This document shows, in pieces, positions 36,314-45,112 of a stretch of DNA of 64,000 nt. Origin of the DNA: Solimonas marina (GTDB lineage Bacteria; Pseudomonadota; Gammaproteobacteria; Nevskiales; Nevskiaceae). Both the position numbers and the translations under genes were made by a program. The notes under the pieces were generated by a model. The model was not told the origin of the DNA, made no database searches, and was given only the letters and a program-made list of their open reading frames with translations. Position 1 is the stretch's first letter; every line of letters begins with the position of its first letter. The stretch covers positions 310,001 through 374,000 of the forward strand of contig NZ_JAAVXB010000001.1 in assembly GCF_012241385.1 (NCBI RefSeq), read 5' to 3'.

Positions 36314-36526
36314 TTAGAGCGGGCGAATCTTCGTCGCCTGCATGCCCTTCGGGCCGCGCGCTTCGGTGTATTCGACGCGCTGGCCTTCGGCCAGGCTCTT
36401 GAAGCCGCTGCCTTCAATTTCCTTGAAGTGGGCAAAGAGGTCTTCGCCGCCGTTTTCCGGCGTGATGAAACCGAAGCCCTTGGCGTCGTTGAACCACTTG
36501 ACGGTACCGGTAGAAGTGTTGCTCAT
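36314..36526 (-). CDS. Cold-shock domain protein (CspA family)
   Basis: A 70-residue protein from ATG 36526 ([17 protein letters not shown]). It has both RNA-binding motifs: KGFGFITPE (RNP1) and DLFAHFKEI (RNP2 position, where DVFVHF is usual). The length is standard for CspA proteins, which act as single-strand nucleic acid chaperones. It is monocistronic with its own terminator and probably a long leader. Confidence 0.95.
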   Translation of the reverse strand: MSNTSTGTVKWFNDAKGFGFITPENGGEDLFAHFKEIEGSGFKSLAEGQRVEYTEARGPKGMQATKIRPL

Positions 36527-37044
36527 GGATACATTCCTAATCAAAGTTAAAAAGCGGATTGACCACCCGCAATGGCGCAAACGGTCAAGGAACGCATCTG
36601 GGAATTACATGCCGGCGGATGAAGCGTGGCGGCATTAAATAGCGGAATACACTGCTTGATACTTGCCCGCTCAGCGTACGCGCATCCGAGCCACATGTCG
36701 AATCCGCACCGCGCGGGAAGCGAAAACGCTTGGCAGATCGCCGCACGCCACGCTGCAGAAACACCGCCCCCAACGCACTGCTGCGCCTGCTGAGCCGCGA
36801 CGAACGGCCGCAGGCCGCGAACCATCCTTGGCCTTCGCCCGACAACAGTGCGAGCCATGACCTCGAGGCGCATGGCGAACGCCGCGGCATCGCCAATGCC
36901 GGCGGCCGGAAGCGTTGAGCCGGACGGCTCGCCCACTGGTGAAACAGGTCGCGTCCGGGGCCCGAGCTGTCGCCAGGCTTTACGGCAGCGACTGGCGACA
37001 GGCTGCGCCGCGTTCGCGGCAATGTCGTCGGCGATCCGCTCGGC
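36527..37044. other. 518-bp gene-free region upstream of the cold-shock gene
   Basis: No open frame here looks like a known protein on either strand. The part nearest the cold-shock gene (36530-36660) is clearly AT-richer than the rest. That suggests the csp promoter and a leader of around 100 nt, as is usual for cold-shock mRNAs. The remainder (36660-37040) is GC-rich with no structure that I could assign. Confidence 0.4.
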
Positions 37045-37563
37045 TCAGACGCCGAGCGCCGCCGCCATCTCGGCGAGCTTGGCGACCGTATTCATGTTGC
37101 GCGCGGTACCGGCCTTTGCTGCACGGATCACGAGTTTCGAATCGGCCATGCCGTCGCCGTAGTGCACGTAGAGTTCGCGGGTCCCGAGGCGGATTTCCTC
37201 GTGCTTGAGATGCAGCACGTCTTCGGCGGCGTTGGCGGGCGGCGCTGCGTCGAGAAAGATGGCGACACTGCGGTTCGGTGCGCGATCGGCAAACGGGTTG
37301 GCGGCCTGCACGGCCGCCATCTCCGCCGCAGTGCGCACCAGCACCTCGACCGGCTTGCCGGCATAGTCGGCAAGCTGTGCTTGCAGCAGCGCCTTGACCT
37401 GCGCTTCGCGCTTGCTGCTCACGAACACGACGTTGCCGCTGGCGATGTAGGTGCGGGCCTGCGTGAAGCCGCAACGCTCGCACATCGCCTTGAGTTCGGT
37501 CATCGGCAACTTGCCGGTGCCGCCAACATTGACGGCGCGCAGCAGCGCGACATAGGCAGTCAT
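37045..37563 (-). CDS. DUF1697 family protein
   Basis: A 172-residue protein. The opening TAYVALLRAVNVGGTGKLPMTELKAM (in blocks) and YIASGNVVFVS are the DUF1697 signature, and KLVIRAAKAGTARNMNTVAKLAEMA is its C-terminal end. Function is unknown; these are small soluble alpha/beta proteins. It stands alone, 46 nt downstream of the ccdA-like gene. Confidence 0.88.
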   Translation of the reverse strand: MTAYVALLRAVNVGGTGKLPMTELKAMCERCGFTQARTYIASGNVVFVSSKREAQVKALLQAQLADYAGKPVEVLVRTAAEMAAVQAANPFADRAPNRSVAIFLDAAPPANAAEDVLHLKHEEIRLGTRELYVHYGDGMADSKLVIRAAKAGTARNMNTVAKLAEMAAALGV

Positions 37564-37609
37564 GGAACACCCGGCAGCAGTAGCGGCCGTCGAGCTTAAC
37601 GCGCAGCGC

Positions 37610-38338
37610 TCAATAACGCGTGGTCAGCGTGATCAGCCAATCCGGAGCCTGCATCGTCAGCCAGGCTTCCAGCGTGCGGTCATAGCCGCTGACGATGCCG
37701 ACCCCGAGCAACAGCAACAGCGCGCCGAGCACGAGCTTGCCCGATTGCGCGACGTGCGCGAGACGGCCGCGGACACGGCCCAATGCCTGTCGCGACAGGC
37801 TGCCGACGAGAATCAATGGCAGTGCGGCACCGATCGCGAACGCCAGCATCACGGTGGCGGCCTCGCCGAGATCGCGACCCTGACTGGCGAGGGCCGACGC
37901 CGCCCCGAGCGTTGGCCCGACGCAGGGCGTCCAGATGGCGCCGAGGACCACGCCGATCAGCAGTTGGCCGGTCCAGCCTTGCGGCGTGATCCGCCGCAGC
38001 AGGCCATCGCCTCTGGCGCTGAGCTGCGACGTCGCGAGTTCGAAGCGTCGCCGCAGCGGCGCCACCAGCAGCACCAGCCCGGTAAGCGTCAGCAGCACGC
38101 CGGCTGCAAAGCGCAGTGTCTCGGCATCCAGTCCGATTGACCAGCCGATGGTCGCGACGAACAGGCCGAATGCGGTGAACGAGGCGATCAGCCCGGCACC
38201 GAGCGCCAGCGCGCCCCAGCGATGCGCCGCGACCGCCGAGCCGATCACGATCGGCAACAGTGGCAGGACGCACGGCGACAGCGTCGACAAGGCCCCGGAG
38301 AGGAAGCTGAGGCCCAGCTGCGCGGCACCCATGGCCAT
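37610..38338 (-). CDS. CcdA/DsbD-type membrane thiol electron transporter
   Basis: A 242-residue protein with six TM helices. Each three-helix half carries the family Cys-Pro motif: LSTLSPCVLPLLP in TM1 and IWTPCVGPTLG in TM4. CcdA passes electrons from cytoplasmic thioredoxin to periplasmic thiol proteins. The gene directly follows (4-nt gap) a periplasmic thioredoxin-like gene, its probable electron acceptor. Together they would act in cytochrome c maturation or oxidative repair outside the cytoplasm. Confidence 0.88.
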   Translation of the reverse strand: MAMGAAQLGLSFLSGALSTLSPCVLPLLPIVIGSAVAAHRWGALALGAGLIASFTAFGLFVATIGWSIGLDAETLRFAAGVLLTLTGLVLLVAPLRRRFELATSQLSARGDGLLRRITPQGWTGQLLIGVVLGAIWTPCVGPTLGAASALASQGRDLGEAATVMLAFAIGAALPLILVGSLSRQALGRVRGRLAHVAQSGKLVLGALLLLLGVGIVSGYDRTLEAWLTMQAPDWLITLTTRY

Positions 38339-38342
38339 GCCC

Positions 38343-38729
38343 TCATTTCAGGCCGGTGTCGAGCAGCTTGCGGATCGACGCGTCATCGGTGACGGCGACC
38401 GCACGGTCGCGCTCCTGCGCGCCGCGATAGACGATCAGCGTGCTCTGCTGGGTAATGTGAAAGCGCTTGAGCGCGGCGCGCTGGTGGTCGTAGTCGATCT
38501 TCAGCACGGTGTAGTCGGCGTAGCCTGGCGCCGCCACCAGCTTGGCGACGACTGGCGCCTGCTTGCGACAGGTGGGGCACCAGTCGGCGTGCGCCTCGAC
38601 TAGCACGGGCTTGTCGGCCGCCGTCAATTGCGCGAACGCCGTGTCGCTGAACGGCATGATCTCGCCCGCGTGTGCCGCGGCGCTGACCGCCAGCAGGATG
38701 GCCGCAGACAGCCAGCTCCGATATTTCAT
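38343..38729 (-). CDS. Periplasmic thioredoxin-like protein
   Basis: A 128-residue protein with a signal peptide (cleavage after AAHA) and a thioredoxin fold. The active site WCPTC lies in EAHADWCPTCRKQAPV and the cis-Pro region is QQSTLIVY, where the usual Pro is replaced by Ser-Thr, a small oddity. It resembles DsbD-gamma/TlpA-like domains. The 4-nt spacing to the CcdA-type gene indicates a two-gene thiol-reduction unit. Confidence 0.88.
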   Translation of the reverse strand: MKYRSWLSAAILLAVSAAAHAGEIMPFSDTAFAQLTAADKPVLVEAHADWCPTCRKQAPVVAKLVAAPGYADYTVLKIDYDHQRAALKRFHITQQSTLIVYRGAQERDRAVAVTDDASIRKLLDTGLK

Positions 38730-38766
38730 GATGAACTCCGTCGAACGTGGTGACGGCGTGCAGCAT

Positions 38767-38805
38767 AAAAAAGCGAACCGCGCGGCGAAGCACCGCGCGG
38801 TTCGC
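38767..38805 (-). terminator. Rho-independent terminator of the PQQ dehydrogenase gene
   Basis: On the minus strand, GCGAACCGCGCGG-N7-CCGCGCGGTTCGC is followed by six T. It lies 54 nt after the dehydrogenase stop and separates it from the thioredoxin gene. Confidence 0.92.
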
Positions 38806-38858
38806 GATTTGTGCCCGAGCGTCCGCCCGCCTCGCGGCGGACGGATGCAGGCGATGCC

Positions 38859-41429
38859 TCAGGGCGTGGCCATCTTCTGCGACACCGTCTCCGGCAGCGC
38901 ATAGGCGATCACGTAATCGCCCGCCGGCGTTTCCATGAAGTGATGGCCCCCGGCAACGATCACCAGATATTCACGACCGTCGATCGAGTAAACCATCGGA
39001 TTGGCCTGGCCACCGGCTGGCAGCGGTGCCTGCCACAGCGTCTTGCCGGATTTGATGTCGATCGCGCGGATCATGTCGTCGGTCGCCGCGGAGATGAAGA
39101 TCAGACCGCCAGCGGTGACCACCGAGCCGCCGTTGTTGGGCGTGCCGATCGGAATCGGCAGATGCGAGGCGATGCCGAACGGGCCGTTCTCACGCCCGGT
39201 CCCGAACGGACGATCCCACAGCGTCTTGCCGGTCTTCAGGTCGATCGCGCGAATGCCGCCGTAAGGCGGCTGCTTGCACAGCAGCCCGGTGACCGGCAGC
39301 CGCCAACCGGCGTTGACGTTGACCGCGTACGGCGTACCGGCCTGCGGGTCACCTGCACCTTCGGCGGAACCGTCGTCGGCACCTTCGTCACGTGGCTTCC
39401 AGCCGAGTTTGTCGGCGGTCGCGCGCGGCACCAGCTTCACGTAGTTCGGCATGTCGTTGTAGTTGGCCACGAGCACGCCGCGATCAGGATCGATCGCGAT
39501 GCTGCCCCAGTCGGAGCCGCCGTTGTAGCTCGGATACTCGATCGAATGCTGCTTGACCTCAGGCGGCGTGTAGATGCCCTTGTAGCTGGCCGCACGGAAC
39601 TGGATACGGCAGGCCAGCTGATCGAATGGCGTAATGCCCCACATGTCGCGCGCCGTCAGATCCGGCTTGCGCAGCGTCGCGTAGGTCGAGAACGGTTGCG
39701 TCTTCGAACGACGGTCCGGCTCGACACCACCACCCGGCACCGGGCGCTCCTCGACCGGGAACAACGGCTTGCCGGTCTGACGGTTGAGCACGTAGATCTC
39801 GCCCTGCTTGGACGGCAGGATCACCGCCGGCACCTTGCCGTGATCGGTCGGGAAGTCGACCAGCGTTGGCTGCGAGCCGAGGTCGTAGTCCCAGACGTCG
39901 ATATGCGTGGTCTGGAAATGCCAGACCGGCTTGCCGGTGTTGACGTCGATGGCGACCAGCGACGTGGCGTAGTCGTCCTCTTCCGGCGAGCGCCCGGTGC
40001 TCCAGTAGTCCGGCGTCGAATTGCCCATCGGGAGATAGACGTAGCCGAGCTGCTCGTCACCGGCAGCGGCGGTCCACATGTTCGGCGTGCCACGCGTCCA
40101 GGTCTGGCCGTCCGGCGGCGCGCCGGTCCAGTCCGGATGCGTCATGTCCCAGCCCCAGCGCAGCTTGCCGGTCACCGCATCAAAGCCTTCGATGACGCCG
40201 GACGGTTCGGTGCGCTTCTGGCCGTCGAGTACCTGATGGCCGGTGACAATCACGCCACGGACAATGACCGGCGGTGCATTGATCGCGACGTAGCCTGGCG
40301 GCGTCTCGCCCATGCCTTGGGTGATGTCGACCTGACCGTTGTCGCCAAAGCCCATGCATGGCTTGCCGGTCACCGCGTCAACCGCGATCAGCCGGCCATC
40401 AAGCGTGCCTTCGATGATGCGCGTCGCGCAGGCCGCAGCCATGGCCGGCGGCGGCGTGTCGCTGTCCGACGCAGCCGTTGTCGTGTCGGTGCTGCTGGCG
40501 GCCGGCTGGCGGCCCGCCTCGTTCGCGGCCGGTGCGGCGCTGCTTTCGGCGCTCGCATCCGGACCGTCGCTCGACGCGCTCGCATCGACCGACGGCGCCG
40601 TGCTGCCCTGTGGCGGCACCACGTAATAGGCGACACCGCGACACGCGGCCGTATATGGAATAGCCTGGTCGGCAACGTGCGGATCGTAGCGCCAGCGCTC
40701 CTTACCCGTGCGCGCATCAAGGCTGATGATGATGTTGTGTGGCGTGCAGGTGTAGAGGCTGTCGCCGATCTTCAGCGGCGTGTTCTCGACGCCCCAGCGT
40801 TGCTTCGGCAGGTCGCCGGTGCGATAGACCCAGGCCTGTTGCAGTTGCGCCACGTTGTCGGCGGTGATCTGCGTCAACGGCGAATAGCGCGTCGCTTTCT
40901 GACTGCCGCCATAGGCCGCCCAGTCCTGATCGGCGGCGCGATCGGCCGGCTGCACGAAACCCGAATCGGTACTCGCGACCGGCACCGTCGAACCGGCGAC
41001 CGGCGCATCGGGCACCGGCCCGCCGCGCGTCACGTAGTAAGGAACAAACGCCAGGGCGAACGCGGCGACGAAGACCACGACAAAGCCAGCCGCGAGACTC
41101 CACGACTTTCGAACGGACGGGCCGTTGCGCAGCCACGGCGCAATCAGCGCGACGACGATGCCGAGGGCCAGGATCAAGCCGAGGCGTGGCACCCAGCGCC
41201 AATAATCAAGGCCCGACTCCCAGGCCGACCAGCCGACCGTGCCGAGCAGCACCAACCAGTAAACCCAGGCACCGGCGCGGTGTCGCCGCATCAGCAGCAC
41301 ACCAGAAATCATCATGCCAAGCCCGGCGATGACGTAGTACCAGGAACCACCCAGCGAGACGAGCCAGATGCCGCCCGCGCCGAGCGCCAGGCCCATGAGG
41401 AAGATGAGTAATCCGACGATGAAAGACAT
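38859..41429 (-). CDS. gcd: Membrane-bound PQQ-dependent glucose/quinate/shikimate-type dehydrogenase
   Basis: An 856-residue protein from ATG 41429 (AAGGAGT upstream). Five TM helices occupy residues ~1-135. The periplasmic eight-bladed PQQ propeller follows, starting DWAAYGGSQKATRYSPLTQI. Tryptophan-docking repeats include GKERWRYDP, GKLRWGWDM and GKTLWDRPFG; NMWTAAAGDEQLGYVYLPMGN is the catalytic region of this group. It oxidises aldoses or polyols in the periplasm and passes electrons to ubiquinone. A 60-residue Ala/Ser/Asp/Pro-rich insert (about 273-333) sits in the first blades and is not usual. The substrate cannot be fixed; quinate/shikimate is an alternative to glucose. Confidence 0.88.
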   Translation of the reverse strand: MSFIVGLLIFLMGLALGAGGIWLVSLGGSWYYVIAGLGMMISGVLLMRRHRAGAWVYWLVLLGTVGWSAWESGLDYWRWVPRLGLILALGIVVALIAPWLRNGPSVRKSWSLAAGFVVVFVAAFALAFVPYYVTRGGPVPDAPVAGSTVPVASTDSGFVQPADRAADQDWAAYGGSQKATRYSPLTQITADNVAQLQQAWVYRTGDLPKQRWGVENTPLKIGDSLYTCTPHNIIISLDARTGKERWRYDPHVADQAIPYTAACRGVAYYVVPPQGSTAPSVDASASSDGPDASAESSAAPAANEAGRQPAASSTDTTTAASDSDTPPPAMAAACATRIIEGTLDGRLIAVDAVTGKPCMGFGDNGQVDITQGMGETPPGYVAINAPPVIVRGVIVTGHQVLDGQKRTEPSGVIEGFDAVTGKLRWGWDMTHPDWTGAPPDGQTWTRGTPNMWTAAAGDEQLGYVYLPMGNSTPDYWSTGRSPEEDDYATSLVAIDVNTGKPVWHFQTTHIDVWDYDLGSQPTLVDFPTDHGKVPAVILPSKQGEIYVLNRQTGKPLFPVEERPVPGGGVEPDRRSKTQPFSTYATLRKPDLTARDMWGITPFDQLACRIQFRAASYKGIYTPPEVKQHSIEYPSYNGGSDWGSIAIDPDRGVLVANYNDMPNYVKLVPRATADKLGWKPRDEGADDGSAEGAGDPQAGTPYAVNVNAGWRLPVTGLLCKQPPYGGIRAIDLKTGKTLWDRPFGTGRENGPFGIASHLPIPIGTPNNGGSVVTAGGLIFISAATDDMIRAIDIKSGKTLWQAPLPAGGQANPMVYSIDGREYLVIVAGGHHFMETPAGDYVIAYALPETVSQKMATP

Positions 41430-41736
41430 GCGCACTCCTTGCGTCACGTGACGCCGGCCCACGTCTTCCCTTGAATCTTCCCCGCAGCCGGCAGAGCTCA
41501 GTAGGGTGACAGCTGCAAGGTGGACGCTAACTGAAGCGCAGCTGACATTGCCCCCTGACAGATTCGATGGTGCTCCTCGGCGATTAACCCAGAGTTAACT
41601 CTTCTCCACCTACGGTTCTCCGCCTAATGGCCGCTGACGCTGGTGACACGCGTCGCCGGCACCGGCACGGTGTCCGGCACCGCGAATAAGCACGACGCGT
41701 CACACCGAAGAAAAAGCCCGGCATCGCCGGGCTTTT
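41430..41736. promoter_or_regulatory. 307-bp spacer with two perfect palindromes upstream of the PQQ dehydrogenase
   Basis: No gene is visible. GCGTCACGTGACGC at 41441-41454 is a perfect 14-bp palindrome directly upstream of the dehydrogenase ribosome-binding site. AGAGTTAACTCT at 41591-41602 is a perfect 12-bp palindrome farther up, in the AT-richest part of the spacer. Both are operator candidates. The far end holds the terminator shared with the LytTR gene. Confidence 0.5.
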
Positions 41737-41739
41737 TCA
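41710..41739 (-). terminator. Terminator after the LytTR regulator gene
   Basis: AAAAAGCCCGGC-GAT-GCCGGGCTTTTT on the minus strand overlaps the stop codon of the regulator gene. The A- and T-tracts on both sides allow it to work in either direction. Confidence 0.9.
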
Positions 41740-42519
41740 CATCTGCCGGAAGCGATGCGTATAGCTGCGGCTGACCGGCAGGGTCTCGTCGCGCGCCTTC
41801 AAATGAATCACCGCGGTTTCGTTGTCGCCGCGCGCGACGTGCTGGATCGCGCGCAGATTGACGACCACCGCGCGATGCACCTGCGCGAAACGCTCCGGAT
41901 CGAGCTGCGCCAGCAGCTCCTTGAGCGGCGTACGCACCAAAGCTTCGGATGGACGCCCGCCGTCGCCGCGCCAAGCCACCATCGTGTACTTGGCGTCGGC
42001 ACGCAGATAGTCGATCTCGTCGACCTCGATCAGACGCACATGCGCGCCGACCTGCACGCGCAACCAGCGCAGGAAGGTCGGCGCCGTGCTGCGCTGTAAC
42101 TGTGCGGCCAGTTGCTGCAACAGGGCATCGGTATTCGCTGCCGGCTCGGCGCTACGCAGCCGCGCCTGCAGGCGCGCCACCGTCGCCGCCAGACGCGGCA
42201 TCTCCACCGGCTTGACCAGATAATCGAGCACGCCATGCTCGAAAGCCTGCACCGCGTACTGATCGAACGCGGTGACAAAGACCAGGTGCGCGACGCTGCC
42301 GATGCGCTGCGCCGCCTCGATGCCGGACAGGCCCGGCATGTGCACGTCGAGAAAGCAGATATCCGGTCGCAGCACCGCATGCTGCTCGACGGCCTCGCGC
42401 CCGTTGCGCGCCTGCGCGACGATCTGCAGCGCCGGCCAGGCCTCGCCAAGCTGGCGCGCCAGCGCCTCGCGCAGCAGGGGTTCGTCGTCGGCGATCAAAG
42501 CGGTCGGTGCGCGATTCAT
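41737..42519 (-). CDS. LytTR-family response regulator (AlgR-like)
   Basis: A 260-residue protein from ATG 42519. A receiver domain (residues ~5-120) has the phosphoacceptor Asp in CFLDVHMPG, conserved Thr/Ser region VFVTAFDQ and Lys in YLVKPVE. A LytTR DNA-binding domain follows (~160-258, VDEIDYLRADAKYTMV). It overlaps the histidine kinase gene by 4 nt, a translationally coupled pair. In relatives this pair resembles AlgZ/AlgR, which controls envelope and surface traits. Confidence 0.92.
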   Translation of the reverse strand: MNRAPTALIADDEPLLREALARQLGEAWPALQIVAQARNGREAVEQHAVLRPDICFLDVHMPGLSGIEAAQRIGSVAHLVFVTAFDQYAVQAFEHGVLDYLVKPVEMPRLAATVARLQARLRSAEPAANTDALLQQLAAQLQRSTAPTFLRWLRVQVGAHVRLIEVDEIDYLRADAKYTMVAWRGDGGRPSEALVRTPLKELLAQLDPERFAQVHRAVVVNLRAIQHVARGDNETAVIHLKARDETLPVSRSYTHRFRQM

Positions 42520-43598
42520 GGGCCCGCCTCTCGCGCAGCGAATTCGGCTTGCGCGCAAACGCCATGAGGCGCGTGCGCCACGATCCGCAGTTGCGCGTCG
42601 TCGCCGAAACGCAGTCGCAGGCGCTCACGCAAGGTCGCCAAACCCGTGCCCAGCCCCGACGACGACGCCTGCAGGCCGATGCCGGTATCGACGACACGAA
42701 TCCGGCAGCGGTCGCCATCGCGCTGAACCTCGACGTCGATGCGGCCACCCTCCTCACTTGGGTCGATGCCGTGACGCACGGCGTTCTCGACCAGGGTCAG
42801 CACCGTCATCGGCGGGCAGACCAGCGACAACGCCGACTCGTCGGCGCGCACACTGTATTGCAGGCGATCCGGAATGCGCATGTGCATCAAGGCCAGATAC
42901 GCGCGGCACAGCTCCAGCTCACGCGCCAGTGTCGCCGCCGGCTCGTGCAGGCGCGGCACGGCCGCACGCAAATACGCCGTGAGGCTGCGCAACAGCGGCG
43001 AAGCCTGCGACGAGCCGCTGTCGACCAGCGCCTGCACATTGGCCAGCGTGTTGAACAAAAAGTGCGGGGCGACCTGCGCCTGTAGTAGATGCAAGCGCGC
43101 ATCGACCGCCTGCCGCTCCAGCTCGCTGCGTTCGAGCGCGAAGCTCAGCGCCTGATGCCGGGCCAAGGCTTCCTTCTGCCGGATCAGTGCCGCCAGCGCC
43201 GCCCATGGCGCCAGCAGCACGCCGAGCACCGCGAGCATCATGAAACCGCTGAGACGCTCCTTGTCCGCCCAGAACGGCGGCGCACCATCGGCCGTCGACG
43301 CCACGTAAATCGCGAACGTCACGATCGGCATCGTCAGCGCCACGGCCAGCACCTGCAAGACCCAGCGCGCGCACCAGCGCGGCAGCCGCGGCGGCCACTG
43401 CTCGAACAGGCTGAAAGCCAGCATCGCGCACAGCCCGAGGCCAACGACGCGGATGAAGGCCGAGAACATCCCGGAATTCCAGCCGATGCCGATCAGTACG
43501 CCCAGCGCACCCGAGAACAGCAGCACGAAGCGCAGCCGCCGCCAATCGAAGGCCAGCGCCAGACCGCGCGGTTTCGTCGTCGATGCGGAAGTGGGCAT
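42516..43598 (-). CDS. LytS/AlgZ-type sensor histidine kinase
   Basis: A 360-residue protein with four N-terminal TM helices (~20-150). The His_kinase motif is QAQVAPHFLFNTLANVQAL (phospho-His in HFLFN) and a HATPase_c domain with N-box VENAVRHGI and G-box DTGIGLQ and GTGLATLRERL follows. This is the HPK8 type that always pairs with LytTR regulators. Its stop overlaps the regulator start. The stimulus is unknown; no periplasmic sensor domain of size is present. Confidence 0.92.
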   Translation of the reverse strand: MPTSASTTKPRGLALAFDWRRLRFVLLFSGALGVLIGIGWNSGMFSAFIRVVGLGLCAMLAFSLFEQWPPRLPRWCARWVLQVLAVALTMPIVTFAIYVASTADGAPPFWADKERLSGFMMLAVLGVLLAPWAALAALIRQKEALARHQALSFALERSELERQAVDARLHLLQAQVAPHFLFNTLANVQALVDSGSSQASPLLRSLTAYLRAAVPRLHEPAATLARELELCRAYLALMHMRIPDRLQYSVRADESALSLVCPPMTVLTLVENAVRHGIDPSEEGGRIDVEVQRDGDRCRIRVVDTGIGLQASSSGLGTGLATLRERLRLRFGDDAQLRIVAHAPHGVCAQAEFAAREAGP

Positions 43599-43602
43599 GC
43601 GT

Positions 43603-44034
43603 CTAGGTTATGTCGGAACGGACGCTCGCGCGCCGCCAGCGATCCCCGGGCGCCGCAACGTAGTGCGCCACGACGTAACGCCAGGGGACAGCGATCGGCA
43701 CCAGCACGATGCCCATCAGACACGCGAACAAGGTCTCCGCCGCGTAGGCATCGAGGCCTTGATGCCACCACATCGGCAGTGCCGACGCGCCAACCCAGAT
43801 CAACTTCCACAGCAACTCGAACAACAGTACCGGCAGCAGTTGCAGCGGGTAGCGCAGGCCGAGCACGCAGAGCAGCGCCAATGCCCCGAGCAGCGCCCGA
43901 ATCACCGAACCCGGCCCGGCGGCGAGGTCGGCCAGCTGGACGATGGGCGGCCAGACGGTGCTGGCCAGACCCAGGGCGATGAACGCGTAAACCGCGCGCA
44001 GCAGGTACAGCCGCAGCAGGGAAACGTCTTGCAT
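43603..44034 (-). CDS. Hypothetical inner-membrane protein
   Basis: A 143-residue protein with about four hydrophobic segments (around 8-28, 40-60, 62-82, 98-120) and a charged C terminus. I recognise no family. Its stop is 4 nt upstream of the sensor kinase start, and it starts 46 nt after the DUF2306-like gene. All four may therefore form one transcript, and it could be a partner or target of the kinase. Confidence 0.65.
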   Translation of the reverse strand: MQDVSLLRLYLLRAVYAFIALGLASTVWPPIVQLADLAAGPGSVIRALLGALALLCVLGLRYPLQLLPVLLFELLWKLIWVGASALPMWWHQGLDAYAAETLFACLMGIVLVPIAVPWRYVVAHYVAAPGDRWRRASVRSDIT

Positions 44035-44080
44035 CGCAAGCTCCTCGGAATCCAGGTGACAACGGCGGGCACGCCGACGA

Positions 44081-44935
44081 TCACAGCCGCGGCCACCACA
44101 ACATCATCGTCGCCGTCGCGATACCGGCGGCGGTCAGCAGCGTCAGCCCCAGCAGCATCGTCGCCGCCGCCCACTGTACGGTGGCGCCGCGCCGCTGCGC
44201 GCGCAGGAACAGTTCCAGCACCATCAGCGGCACGACGAACTGGGCGATGTTGAGGACCGTCAGGAACGGGCCGGAGAAGGTCTGCGGATCGAAGCCGACC
44301 GGTCCGCGATTGATGGCCAGCCACAGCGTCAGCCCGAGCCGGAAGAACCAGACGCCGCCGACCGCGAGAAACAGACGCAGTGCCCAACGGCGATGCGCGG
44401 CGAGATCGCGACGGCGCGCGCTGCGCCACGCCCAAGCGGCGAAGGCCACGATCAGCAGCGCGTTGACGCTGATCGCCAGATTCTGCGACAGATCGCCGAC
44501 CGCCCCGCGCAACCAGACCAGCGCCAGCCCGCCCAGCGCCATCACCGTCGCGGCGAGCAGATACAGATAGCCGACGCGCCGATGCCAATGCGGCCAGCGC
44601 CGGCGGACCGCCGGCACGAGCTGCGCGGCGCCCGCCGCGATGATCACGACCACGAACAGCAGATGTAGCGCCAATACTCCATTGAGCAGCGGCTCGCCGG
44701 CCCGGTAGCCATAGGCGAGCACCTGATTCCAGTCCTGCGGGCGTCCATGCAGCGCCGCGGCGCCATAAAAGATCGTGACGTAGACGGCCATGAACATCTG
44801 CCCGCACACCGCCACGAACAGCCACAACGCGCCGCTGGCACGCAGCGCCGTCGACGCGCGTCGCGCGGTCGGCGCACGAGCTGAAATGACGGGCGCACAC
44901 GCAGACGCAGCGACGGAAGCGGATATCGACGACAT
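44081..44935 (-). CDS. DUF2306-like membrane protein
   Basis: A 284-residue protein from ATG 44935. It has about seven hydrophobic segments and a pattern seen in DUF2306 proteins: RRWPHWHRRVGYLYLL (His pair in HRRVG) and AHRRWALRLFLAVGGVWF. The conserved His residues suggest haem or metal binding in the membrane, but this is not established. Its N-terminal 30 residues are Ala/Ser-rich. First gene of a probable four-gene unit with the LytS/LytTR pair. Confidence 0.68.
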   Translation of the reverse strand: MSSISASVAASACAPVISARAPTARRASTALRASGALWLFVAVCGQMFMAVYVTIFYGAAALHGRPQDWNQVLAYGYRAGEPLLNGVLALHLLFVVVIIAAGAAQLVPAVRRRWPHWHRRVGYLYLLAATVMALGGLALVWLRGAVGDLSQNLAISVNALLIVAFAAWAWRSARRRDLAAHRRWALRLFLAVGGVWFFRLGLTLWLAINRGPVGFDPQTFSGPFLTVLNIAQFVVPLMVLELFLRAQRRGATVQWAAATMLLGLTLLTAAGIATATMMLWWPRL

Positions 44936-45112
44936 GGTGTCCCCCCTGATTGGCACGGTCGATCTGCAGCTTGTGCGGCGTGGATCTGCACCGCGAGCGG
45001 GCTTGCGACGAATGACGGCCGTGCGGGTCCGAACGACGCCAGCGACGGATCGGCGACGGCCCGGCCATCGGCTGTCACGGCGATGTGCGCACCAGCGGTG
45101 TAGCGTGCCGGC

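Noticed and set aside
36547-37022. Minus-strand frames of 129 and 145 codons upstream of the cold-shock gene
   Set aside because: Composition is Arg/Ser/Ala-rich with no recognisable motif or ribosome-binding site. They overlap each other in different frames, so neither is called.
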